The translations under genes and the position numbers were made by a program. The notes under the pieces are model-generated. The model was not told the DNA's origin and did no database searches. It was given only the letters and a program-made list of their open reading frames with translations. Shown here piece after piece: positions 12,034 to 21,997 of a stretch of 64,000 nucleotides of DNA. Positions within the stretch are counted from its first letter, which is position 1, and each line of letters opens with the position of its first letter. The DNA lies in contig CM028378.1 in NCBI GenBank assembly GCA_013146195.2, positions 38,338,108-38,402,107 of the forward strand, given 5' to 3'. Source of the stretch: Codonopsis lanceolata. Lineage: Eukaryota; Streptophyta; Magnoliopsida; Asterales; Campanulaceae.

Positions 12034-13130
12034 AACTACAAAAAAAAGTGGTTTTAGGGACCCTACTTTTTAGGTCTCATGTAACAAAGGACCCTAATAC
12101 CTAATTTTTTTTGGGACCGAAAGCATTATTTGAGTCCTTAATACTTTTTTTTTTTTTTTGTATTTACCGGGCAAAATAAAAATTTCCCCAATCCCTTCCC
12201 CCAAATTTCCCGCGATCTTTTTTGTGGCTCCGGAAGACATAGGATCCATCTCTCTCTCTCTCAAAAACATTCGCCCTTTCTCCCTTGTCCTCAGCCGCAC
12301 ACATCAAAAAATTCAGTCTCTAGGTTTGCGAGAAGTGAAACACAATCAAAGGAGGAAGATTGGTTGAAGAAACTTGACTTTGAAGAAGTTTGGTTGGCTC
12401 ATAATCTATTTTTAAGGTAAAACTTTCATCATCCAAACCTATAATTTAGGGTTTTACAGTGATATGAACAAAAAAATTTGTTTGATTGTGCTTGCTATTA
12501 TAATATTCTAGGGTTTTGATTTACTTATAGTTCAAATTATTTAATTAGGGCTCGATTTTGTGGATTGATTTGTCGTTATGCTTTAATCTATAAATCATTT
12601 ATTGTTATTGGGTGTTTGCAATTTTTTAGTTAATCTTATTATGTAGGGTTTTCAGATTTAGTGTTGGTTAATATCTCATATTGTTTTTCTAAGGTTGTGT
12701 TTGGTAAGTGGAAATCGGGCCCCAATGGTGTTGCCATTGATTTCCTGTTCGGCCAGGTTAGCTAAACTGGATGCAATGATTATTACAGATGGGATGATGA
12801 TTCCTGAGTCGAGAAATGGAAATTCCTTCATTGGGGTGTGTCAGGACTAGCGATTCCACACGAAAACATTCCATTGGAAAAGATTTTTGGACAGAACTGC
12901 TCACACCTATTTTCCATTATTCCCCAACTATCCATTCCTATACTAACCTCAAAGTGAGGAACAAATATCACATTTTCTAACTAAATAATCTTATAGGGTA
13001 TCTCTGTTCTTCAAAACCTTGAGTGTGATTGTAGTTCGCATCGATGACAAATGTATGTTGCAATCCAGAATCTAACGGCCTACTTGACAAAAAAGTCTCG
13101 TAAAATTCATTAGAGGTGCATGATCTAGCT
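12034..13130 (+). other. 5' region of the CACTA-like element
   Basis: The terminal repeat is followed by a CT-rich stretch and a possible 5' UTR exon ending near 12417 at TTTTTAAG/GTAAAA. Positions 12690-12965 have the look of a short inserted repeat but without clean inverted ends. No coding region is supported. Confidence 0.45.
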
Positions 13131-14363
13131 TTATTCTACATACCCCTTGACTTGAAATGTTCGATTCAATTTCAGTGTCTTCTTTGCCAAGTTCCGGATA
13201 TCTTCTCTGTTGGACTTAATCGATATTCTGGTGAGTTCTTTCGCTCCTCCACTAGTTATGAAAGCCCTGCTATTGTTCTCTACATTAAGGTAATAGATAA
13301 TAAGAATCGAGTGAATCCTTAAAGACATACATTCAATTTTCTTGAGAAGAGTATCCTTAGCTGTAGAAGATGACTAGTTATATGGGATACTAAAGAAAAC
13401 TGAAATTTTTTTTTTTTGATAAGTAAAGTATAAGTATTATTAACAAGCGTCAAAAAAGAAGACGCTAACTTGTACACTGGAAGTATACATGCACTAGACT
13501 ACAAACCAAAAGTCCCCAACCTAATTACAAAAAGGATCCTCTAAAGTTGGGTCAACAGATAAGCACCAGAATCTCAAGTACAAGTGAAAAGACTTTTTGA
13601 TTCCTACAGGATCAGATTCAATGTTCTCAAAGGCCCTTCTATTCCTCTCTTTCCAGATGGTCCACCAAATAGCTGAGGGGGCATACTTCCAAAAATTACT
13701 CCTATTCCGGGTAAAGGAAGGCCAACCCCGAAGCGTATCAATAACAGTCCTGGGCATAACCCACGGGACATCCGCAGAGAGAAAAAGGGAGTTCCAAAGC
13801 TCCCTAGCCATCGGGCAATGAAGCAGTAAGTGATTTACATCTTCCTCTTCACTTTTGCACATGTAGCATCGATTAACATATGTCAAACCCCTGAAATATT
13901 GAGCCTAGGCATTCAGAACATCGTCCACATTTCTAGAGCTAGAAAGGACGTGGTATATATATATTATCTCATGCATGATGCAATGCAATCCATTTCACAA
14001 ATATTACCATTTTGTGCCAAGTGACAAAGTGTAAGCTCGATGTGACGCTGAGTCGAAGCTGAAGTAGTACTTGAGTTTGAAAGCAGCCATGTAAGTAGAC
14101 CATCGTCTATTAGAAGGGAATGACCTCTCCTGTGTTCTGAAATGGGTAAAACTATTTAAGTCCCACGTCTGAGTAGAATCATATCCAAGCAAGTGAATTT
14201 TCTAAAGATCTTCAAGAACCTTGAATTATTGATCGAGATTCACATTTAGCAAAATTAGCAATTCCTCTGGCAACCTGAGCAACAACATCACTGTTTCCAG
14301 ATCTAACCATTCTTAAGAGTGCTCTGATGGCCCCTTCCTCACTCAGCATCAAATGTAACTTCT
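13131..14363 (-). pseudogene. Fragment of an armadillo-repeat kinesin (ARK type)
   Basis: Two minus-strand exons are recognisable. The first (14220-14363) reads KLHLMLSEEGAIRALLRMVR and then VAQVARGIANFAKCESRS, an ARM repeat typical of plant ARK kinesins. The second (13131-13266) reads FITSGGAKELTRISI, NREDIRNLAKKTLK and ends at a stop, matching the kinesin's C-terminus. Acceptor AG sites are kept before both exons. The exon expected between them is not visible, and a LINE lies in that interval. With no motor domain it cannot act as a kinesin. Both exons keep the order of the parent gene, which points to capture of genomic DNA rather than of mRNA. Confidence 0.82.
13407..13890 (-). mobile_element. 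5'-truncated LINE retrotransposon with target duplication
   Basis: The minus strand encodes the LINE C-terminal zf-RVT region (CYMCKSEEEDVNHLLLHCP, then ELWNSLF and AIWWTIWKERNRRAF) at 13521-13886. The 3' end is the common plant LINE tail, ACTTATCAA followed by an A-run, seen as the T-run at 13407-13417 on the plus strand. The 7-bp sequence CTGAAAT flanks it on both sides (13400-13406 and 13891-13897), a target-site duplication. It is inserted between two exons of the captured kinesin fragment. Confidence 0.9.
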
Positions 14364-14371
14364 CTGTTGAA

Positions 14372-14561
14372 AAGAAGAAAGACTATTTATTGCATCAATG
14401 AGAACTTCTCGATACTGTTGAATTTCTCTAATACACCTGCTGCTCTCAAGCAGCATGTTTTCTCCTTTGTACTTAGCAGTGTGTCGTAATGCAATAGCAT
14501 TAGATTCAATGACCAAAACAAAAAAAAACAAAAACAATACTAACCTCAAAGCATAATCCAC
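14372..14561 (-). other. Unassigned open frame between kinesin and kinase fragments
   Basis: A 70-codon minus-strand frame reads NAIALRHTAKYKGENMLLES and then SRCIREIQQYREVLIDAI. The composition looks protein-like, and it lies directly next to the captured kinesin exon. I do not recognise the family. It may be part of another captured gene or intron sequence. Confidence 0.3.
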
Positions 14562-14677
14562 TCGTGTCCATGTTTCTTGTCCTAATTTCCATTCTATGTA
14601 CCAGATCAGAAAATAATGAAATACATTATATGAAGTATTACTACCAAAAGATCAAGAAAAGCTTTTCATGTAGTCAC

Positions 14678-15069
14678 CCAAACAACTAAATTCTGCTCTC
14701 CAGGCTTTCTACTGCATTCAATCGCATTGCGACCAAAGAAGAGTTCCAACAGAACTACCCCAAAGCTATAGATATCAGATTTTAGAGTAAGTTTTCCACT
14801 CATGGCGTAATCAGGGGCGCAGTAACCGTAGGTACCCATAACTCGTGTCGAGACATGCGTGTTATCACTAACCAGTCCAAGTTTAGCAAGCCTGAAATCG
14901 GAGAGCTTCAGATTGAATTCATTATCCAGTAATATATTTGAAGATTTCAAATCACGGTAGATTACAGGAGGATTAGCTTTGCAATGTAGATACTCAAGAC
15001 CACGAGCTGCACCAATTGCAATCTTTAGTCTTGTGCTCCAATCAAGTGTCTCCTGACTAGGTTCTAGAT
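14678..15069 (-). pseudogene. Single captured exon of a receptor-like cytoplasmic kinase (PBS1/PBL type)
   Basis: The exon runs from acceptor TTTGCAG to donor TGG/GTGACT on the minus strand. It encodes kinase subdomains VIa-X: GLEYLHCKANPPVIYRDLKS (catalytic HRD-type loop, here YRD), LKLSDFRLAKLG, then MGTYGYCAPDYAMSG and KSDIYSFGVVLLELFFGR. The invariant DFG is DFR and the usual APEY is APDY. The N-lobe and the C-terminal exons are absent, so no active kinase can be made. It lies upstream of and in the same orientation as the kinesin fragment, inside the CACTA-like element. Confidence 0.87.
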
Positions 15070-15490
15070 CTGCAAACAAAACACATACAGTTAACAATTA
15101 TACATACCAAAGTTAGGATGCAGGCATCCTTTTACATGAATGATAACATGCATATGGTAGACTGGCAACCTATATATTTGATTTTTATCTAGATGCCTGA
15201 CAAAATAGCATCATTATACAAGTTCAATTGCAAACTTTTCCATTTCTAACTTTTCCAGTTAATTTAATTGGTCAGCAATGCAATTCACAAATGAACATAA
15301 ACAAAAACTAAGGGAAGGCCACCCACGAAGAAATGACTTATTTTTAAAGCTGACACATCTATGTTATACTGATACATGGATCTCAAATACAATTACAAAC
15401 AGTGATACATGGATCTCAAATACATCTTGTTTTATAAGAATTTTCATATATTATTTCCTGGTCATTTGTGAAAGGCTTCTTTTCTTGTAG

Positions 15491-15953
15491 GTGAAGCTAG
15501 TGGCTCAACAGCTGCAGATCCAATAGCAATGATGGAATTTTACCTGAAGAAGGCTGCACAAGAAGAGAGGAAGAGACAACCTAAACAATCTAAAGATGAG
15601 ATGCCTCCCCCTGCTTCCCTTCAAAGTACAATTTTGTTCCTTTGAATTCATGATTGCTTTTTGGTCTTTTTTTTCTTGTTACCAATCAACTCAATTTTCA
15701 AGTTCCTTAGTGTTGTTTTGTTTCCTTCTTTCTCATTTAATTTTATCATGGCAGCTCCTGGTAAAAGGGGTCATCATATGGGTGATTATATTCCCCAGGA
15801 AGAGGTTGACAAGTTCATGGCCAACTGTAATGACGTTGCTGGGCAGAAAGCAGCCAAGGAGGCTACATAAAGAGCAAAAATCCAGGTCAACAACATAGGG
15901 TACGGACTTTTGTCCAAAATGGGTTGGAAAGAAGGTGCTCCACTAAAAAATAG
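15491..15953 (+). pseudogene. SUA: Fragment of a SUA-like SURP/G-patch splicing factor
   Basis: Two exons are kept with their intron edges: 15491-15625 (GEASGSTAADPIAMMEFYLK, then KKAAQEERKRQPKQSKDEMP) and 15755-15953 (RGHHMGDYIPQEEVDKFMAN, then IGYGLLSKMGWKEGAPL). The second is the start of the G-patch, matching plant SUPPRESSOR OF ABI3-5. An in-frame TAA replaces a glutamate codon just before the G-patch (EAT*RAKIQ), and the rest of the G-patch is missing. The family controls alternative splicing in the nucleus. This copy lacks the RRM and OCRE parts and is not functional. Confidence 0.85.
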
Positions 15954-17239
15954 GTAGAACCTGAACATGAATTACTTTAAGAACTCACCTCTGCATTTCA
16001 ACATATTTAACTGTCTTGTACCTGCTTCTGTTCTGATTTCAACATTTTGTTTTCATTTTGGCTACTGCTTAGATGCAATCATGCAAAACAAATCCTTTAA
16101 ATTTTCTTGCAGCTCATTTAAACCACTTTTTTGAGTTCTACACGCTGCAAAACTATAGCTTGCTCAAAGCATCCATGGTTGTAGGTTTGTGCTTCTTTCT
16201 GCCTCGCAGTAGACTACTTTAGTATCTCAAATTCTAGAGTTTCCTGGTACAGCGGGAAATGCATGCATCTTATTTACCTGTCTTGTTCTTTTTGTGAGAT
16301 TCTACAGTTTGATTGTGGAGATTGCGACAGTGAATTTTCACCTATGATATTCATGTGTTAATTCCTCACTTTATTATTTATTTTGCGTGTTAGGCTTTCA
16401 GCTTGGCTACACTGTAATCTTTGGGTTGTATGCATCATTTCTCATCATTTAAACATGTGTGTGATTCTTGCATGTCAGTATACATGGCTTGTGGGGAGGC
16501 AATAGTGTTATACATTCAATGATGAGAAATCTTTGCTAGTGCACCAAAGGCTTGTTTAGATAATGTAACTTTTCAAACCTTTCAAGGCTTCTAATGTAAT
16601 TTTAAGAAACAAGTGTTTCTCTTACTCATCTGGTCCCCACTAAGACATATGCTTGCTTTTGCTGATTTATGTTTATCTTTTTTATGATTATAATAATACT
16701 CCCTCCGTCCTTAGTTGATTATCTATGAAGCATGGATACGGATACAGCTTACTCAAAGCGGTATTTTTGGTGTGCAGACTTAGTTAGGCCTGAGGTGATT
16801 TCTTTTGTAGAGTTCCTGGATAGTTTTAGTAGGTTATATTATTTTTAGTATACTCCCAGTGTACACAAGACGTGATACCTGTTTTGTCACTATTTGTTTA
16901 TAATAAATCTTTACTTATCAAGGAAAAAAGGTCTTTGGAACCAAATTTGTGTGCAATATCCTTTTGCAGGCAAATGATGAATCCATTTCCCTAAAATATA
17001 CCGGAGTCTGTGTATATCCGCTTTTTTATTTATATTCTTTAATTACATTTTAACGTGTAGCATTTGTACTCATTACATGAACTAATTACTCAACACTTAT
17101 GAAAATGCTAACTACAGCCTAGTTGTTTCTTGTGATTGCATCTATGCTGAAGTGAAAAAAACATGCTTTGCCATGGCTGATCCTATTAAGATATTGCTAA
17201 GCTTTTTTTTTTAACCATCTCTTGTTTTCGAATTACAAG
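15954..17239 (+). other. Intron-like filler between captured exons
   Basis: About 1.3 kb of AT-rich, T-rich sequence without a supported coding region, lying between the SUA and RCE1-like fragments inside the CACTA-like element. It may be carried intron DNA of either parent gene. Confidence 0.5.
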
Positions 17240-17316
17240 GAACCTTGCTGCTCCAGTTATCGCCCATATATTTTGCAATTTTATGGGCTTGTCCATGCTA
17301 ATTTCACGAAGAACAG
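17240..17316 (+). pseudogene. RCE1: Single exon resembling the CAAX prenyl protease RCE1/FACE2
   Basis: A 77-base exon between acceptor TTACAAG and donor ACAG/GTATTG encodes NLAAPVIAHIFCNFMG followed by LSMLISRRTG. The HxFCN motif preceded by a small hydrophobic stretch is the conserved metal-site segment of the RCE1 family, ER membrane proteases that trim prenylated CAAX proteins. I see no neighbouring RCE1 exons. The identification rests on one short exon, so it is moderate. Confidence 0.6.
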
Positions 17317-18235
17317 GTATTGAAGTTTTCTTCTATCAAGATGATGCTTGCATGAACTTATGTGGTTCTATCATCTGAATTAATCTGCTTTAGAAAGAAA
17401 TCCAACGCAAGTATTTGTACTAGAGATATATCTTTGAAATGATAGGGCCATTCTCTTAAGGATGAATAAATAGATTATGACTTACAAATTTTGAACATCT
17501 GCTTGGTCCATTATACTTGGTTGTTGACCATTTTTTAGTTTAGGGTGTTGCTACTGCCAAGCAAAGTTGGCATTTGCGAAGCATTTTTATGTGTGTGAAA
17601 GCATGTGCATTAGTAGCAACTTCATGCTTATGTTCAATACACATCTTATCATATGCTAAAATTATCTGTAATGGATACTCTGGATACTCTGTCCTAGTGT
17701 CTTGTGCATCACTTACTAGTTTCTTTTAATGTAAGAAAATCTTAAATGGGAACACATTCTGCTAAGAAGCTTGACAAGTACCTTTTGACTCACAATTACA
17801 TCACAGCGAGTTTGATTTCCTTTCAATTTGAAGAACGTCTTGGATGTCGTGTTAAGATCTGATATCAATGTTCATGCAGCTGATCCATTTGGATATCTAC
17901 TAGCATCAGTACGTGCAATATCGGTGGCAATACAATATCTATTGGATGGGTTCTTTTATCTATACCACCTTGGTTGAGGTTTGTTGCTCAACTTCCTTCA
18001 TTTATATTTTGGGTCTATACTCATAAAATGGGTTTGGTGGAGGATAAATAGGCTGAGAATTTTGTGAGGCCAGCACAATCACACACATTCACTTACACAG
18101 GCAGTATCAGGCACATCGCCTCCTTCTCCATTTACTTCTTGATTTCTTTTGGTTTGTTGGGTAGGATTAATGAGTAAACTAGTTGAATTTCTGCTATTGT
18201 GAGTGTTACTTTTATGCGATTAGATAATTATTAAT

Positions 18236-18720
18236 TGTTTTTGTTGATCGAATTGGCTGGGTCAGAGCCAATATTCTTAAGGAGGCAATTAGTGGAAGTA
18301 GTGGGGTCTATGTTGCAGATAGCAGAGGCTGAAGCACTAGAAGAAGGAACGAGGCATCTTGCAATTGAGTTTGTAATTACCTTGGCAGAGGCTAGAGAAC
18401 GAGCACCTGGGATGATGGGGAAGGTACCTCAGTTTATCAGCAGGCTATTTGCAATTTTAATGAAAATGCTGCTAGATATCGAGGATTACCCAGCGTGACA
18501 CATTGCAGAGAATGAGGACGAGGATGCGGGTGAGTCAAGTAATTACAATGTTGGTCAGAAGTGTTTGGATCATTTAGAATTGCATTGGGTGGGAATACAA
18601 TTGCTCTTGTTGCATCAGAGTAGTTGCCAGCATACTTGGCTGCTCCAGAGTGACAAAAACACCACTCTGCCCTCATTGAACTCGGTAGATTGCTGAGGGG
18701 TGCTCAAAGGTATTGGATTT
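18236..18720 (+). pseudogene. Fragment of importin-5-like karyopherin (IMB3/KETCH1 type)
   Basis: The reading frame begins at LAGSEPIFLRRQLVEVVGSM and continues through MLQIAEAEALEEGTRHLAIE, then ERAPGMMGKVPQFISRLFAI, HEAT-repeat sequence highly typical of plant importin-5. An in-frame TGA replaces the usual tryptophan after DIEDYPA. After CLDHL a frameshift occurs, and the correct frame continues as ALGGNTIALVASE*LPAYLA with two more stops. It is clearly dead. The parent protein imports ribosomal and other cargo proteins into the nucleus. Confidence 0.87.
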
Positions 18721-20899
18721 TCTATTTCTTTTGTAGAGGTGATTTCTTTCAGTTAGACTTAGTTTTTGCACTAAGACATATGTTTGTTGTTTTGTTTCTA
18801 TGAATTAGTTTTTCTAATCCCATGATTCAGTCATTGCATTTGCATGCAATAATTATTTTTAAATCCAGTCTGTCATTCTTAATTTAATTTTCCCACTTGC
18901 TTTACAAATGAAGTATGGTTGAGGATCTTGATGGTTGTTGGCTTCATTCAATGATTAGGTGGTCCATATTGGTTCTTGTGGGATCTTTTTTTCGTTGAGT
19001 GCCATTCATTAGATTTTCCCTTGGTGACTGGTGGTTGCCTAATTTAATTATTCATGTGCATTTGTTTTTGTTTTCTTTTTTGACTATGCAAGTGATCTTT
19101 ATTCTCTGTAGAAGCATGGTGCATTGAAGCCCTTGGTTGATAATGATTGGTTTATGTATCTTTGACTTTTTAGTAACTATAGTTGTAGGACCATGCTTAT
19201 TAGTGGTTATGAGTGGTTAATTTTTTTATCTTTCTTTTGTCTTTTATACTCCTATTTCTGGTTTCTGGTGGTTATTAGTTAGCTACCTTTGTAAAGTCAT
19301 CTTTGATTTCTTCATAGTCCGTTTAAATTGGATTTATTCACCCTTTTTGTTGATTTTGTGCCCTTCACCTTCTTGACCTGTCATTGTAACATTGCTGCTT
19401 CTTTGTCACACTTCATTCTGTTCTAGATGATATCCTATTTAGGAATTCATCTCTTTTTTGGTGTGAAGATGTTAGGATTCGTGATCCAATCATGTATATG
19501 TACGTTTTTTTTGTTTCTTGACTGAACATGGGAAAAAAGTAAACGAAAGAAAGGGCGTGCTTAATGGAATTAAAGAGTATCTGAAACGAAGGGACATGTC
19601 TAAAGTAGTTGAGAGTTAATGTGACTTATTGCAGTGTAGAATATACAGAGTGTTTGATAGATAACAACTAGCTAAGATACGTGATCAGTGATCAGGATTC
19701 AACCGGAATATACCTAAAAAATGCAGGGTATTGCCTTGGACTTGTTTCTACCCTTTGAACCATCAATAGAAATGGTACCACATTGTAAACCACCATGTCT
19801 CCATCTTTTCCTGTTTATGTGTCTGGCTTGCTTGTGTTGTTAATGATCTAATATTGATTATGTCCTGTTACGAGAAGTTGTCAATGTTTTGGGATAGTGT
19901 TTTGATTATTTTACTTTCCTTTTTCCATGGAGGAATGGAGAATTGTGTATAAAGCATAAACACATGGTCCGTATTGGGTAGCAAATGGTTTGACTTATGA
20001 ATATTCTATGTGTGCAAACTGTAGTTTTCTTTGCAGAAAATTGTCTGTAGCTGTTTCAAATGAAAATGAGCTTATAATAATTTTTCTTATATTTCCTTGG
20101 AAAATAAAAATTATGTGATTATTTTTCAATTGATTGTTTTATTTCATTTAATTTTTCAGGTTGCTTTTGGGAATATCGCAAGATGTTGTTCGATGCACAT
20201 TGGTCAAAAGTTATCATCAAGCTAGCCTTTATTTTTGTTTTTTATGATCTAATTTGTAGTTTAAACTAGTTGAGATGATATTTTTATATTTCAAGAAAAT
20301 GCTTGTCGGTTGGTTAATTAATCTTATTAACAGATTGATGTAATGATTATATTTTATTATTAATGATATCTTCTTTTACTAAAACTTTTGTTTGTTGTAT
20401 TGATGAAAATGCTAAATTTATAATTTGTTAATAGAATGCATATACTAATATAAGATATTATTTTTTAGGATGGTGGAAGTCGATCTTAATAAGTTTTCCA
20501 CCATTTTTTCCAACAATACCCGTCACAATTTTTTGTAATTTCCCACCAAAAATTTTGGCGCCAAAACATTTAGGACGCCACCAATCGGTCCTTTTTGTTT
20601 TCCCACCAAAATTTTAGAACCAAAAGTTTTGGCGCTAAAACATTTACGACGTCAACAATCGGTCATTTTAGTTTTCCCGCCAATTATTTAGAACGTTTTG
20701 AAACGTATTAGGGTCGGCAAAAATTTCGTCCTTAAAAACCTTTAGGGACGGCTAGTCGTGTTCCTAAAACATTTAGCACCCATATTATTTAAGCCCCCAT
20801 GTTGCCGTCCCTATGACCATCCTAAATACTATTAGGGACGGCAAATGGACTTTTAGGGACGGCAAATGAGCGATCCAAATACTCTCTTTTCTTGTAGCA
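18721..20899. other. 3' region of the CACTA-like element, no gene seen
   Basis: AT-rich sequence without supported coding. The last 450 bases contain several TTTAGGGACGG-type and GGCGCCAAAA-type motifs (20530-20870), which look like CACTA subterminal repeats. A short acceptor-like site at 20158 is followed by VAFGNIARCCS, which I could not assign. Confidence 0.5.
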
Positions 20900-21377
20900 A
20901 TTCCCATGTCCTCCAGCCACCATCACCGCCAACAATGCCCCTATCCCTAACCCGACTTACATCCCGTGGGTGCGCCAGGACAAGCTGCTTTTTGGAGCTC
21001 TTGTCGGTTTCCTCACCCTGTCTCTGATGCCGCTCATTGGACAAACGCCCACCAACACCTTTGCTCGCTCCTCTCACGAGCACATCAAGTAAATTAAGGA
21101 CCAACTCAAACGGGCGACGAAAGGTACTCAGTCAATTTTCGAGTATATACAGCTCATCAAGGGCGAGATTTATATAAAGGGGTAAAAAATTTATATTTAG
21201 TTGTAGGTTCATGTTATAAAGCTTTTTAAAAGCTTAGGTGAGTAGAGAATAAGTTTAAAATAAAAAAAATTATAAGTCAATGATGTAATATATTATATAA
21301 ACATTTTAAAAAGTTGAGGAGCGCAGTGGTTCTAATGTTGTTGGTACAATGTTAACTTAAGTATTGGCCTGGACTAA
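20900..21377 (-). repeat. Inverted-repeat arm A, inner part (Copia gag fragment and spacer)
   Basis: This continues the arm interrupted at 12033 and is the reverse complement of about 38178-38655. The plus strand reads ANNAPIPNPTYIPWVRQDKL-type gag (shifted in places), then SSHEHIK and DQLKRATKGTQSIFEY, then about 230 bases of AT-rich spacer. It ends with the TAA target site of the PIF/Harbinger-type insertion. Confidence 0.88.
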
Positions 21378-21777
21378 GAGCGTCCACAATGGGACCAGGT
21401 ATAAGCTCTCTAAAATCGTTTTTAGAGATATTTAGTTTCAGCTACCTCCACAGTGGGCAATTGCCGAAGGTCTCCATCTCCATAACCAGGTAAATCACTC
21501 TTCTAAATACAAGAGTGATTTACCTTGTACAGTAACTCATCTCCCGCGTCTCTCTCATCGTTCTTTTTGGCGCGCAACCTTGGTCGATTTCTCTCTCCCC
21601 CTACTGGTCTTCTTCTCCGTTCTCCTCTCTTCCAAAGAGCACAACAGCACCGAGATTGCTCTGCATTCCACGAGTTTAGGTAAGTTTTAAATATCAATTT
21701 CTCCACTTTCTAGGGTTTTGTGAATGATAGATTTGTTGGGATTAAATGTAGACTCTTTGATTAGGGATTAACAGAGT

Positions 21778-21997
21778 CGCCATCGGGCTGCGCCTATAAA
21801 CCATTTTGTAGGTCTGACTATCTCTGTAGGCAATGAAGAATTGCAAGAGAATGTCAACAATGAAAGTTATTTGACCAAAAATTTCTAAGAATAAGAGGTT
21901 CTTGGGTAATCCCCTGAAGAAGCCAAATTCAATGGGTGTGAAGAAAGATGAGTAGACTGCCCATAATAGTATGAATTTCTCCCAAGCCCGGTACCAC
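21778..21997 (-). pseudogene. Exon of an outward-rectifying K+ channel (SKOR/GORK type)
   Basis: After acceptor AATGCAG the minus strand reads WYRAWEKFILLWAVYSSFFT, PIEFGFFRGLPKNLLFLEIF, then FIVDILLQFFIAYRDSQTYK. This covers transmembrane segments S1 and S2 of plant Shaker-family channels of the SKOR/GORK subgroup. The exon loses similarity near 21778, before S3. No voltage sensor or pore is present, so it is a fragment. It lies in the first intron of the Myb-like gene, antisense to it, close to the left end of the Harbinger-type element. Confidence 0.85.

Larger units (their letters stand above)
12034..20899. mobile_element. CACTA-like element carrying fragments of several host genes (Pack-type)
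   Basis: The uninterrupted copy of the arm at 38180-38767 shows this 8.87 kb to be an insertion. The left terminus reads AACTACAAAAAAAAGTGG; the right terminus in reverse complement reads TGCTACAAGAAAAGAG. Both resemble the plant CACTA end CACTACAAGAAAA. The flanks CTT and ATT fit a decayed 3-bp duplication. Subterminal TTTAGGGACGG-type motifs repeat at both ends (12046-12110 and 20700-20870). No transposase is recognisable. Inside lie exons of an ARM-repeat kinesin, an RLCK kinase, a SUA-like splicing factor, an RCE1-like protease and an importin-5, all with intron edges kept. Confidence 0.75.

Noticed and set aside
12690..12965. Possible hAT-type MITE starting GTGTTTGGTAAGTGG
   Set aside because: No clean inverted termini or 8-bp duplication could be found by eye.
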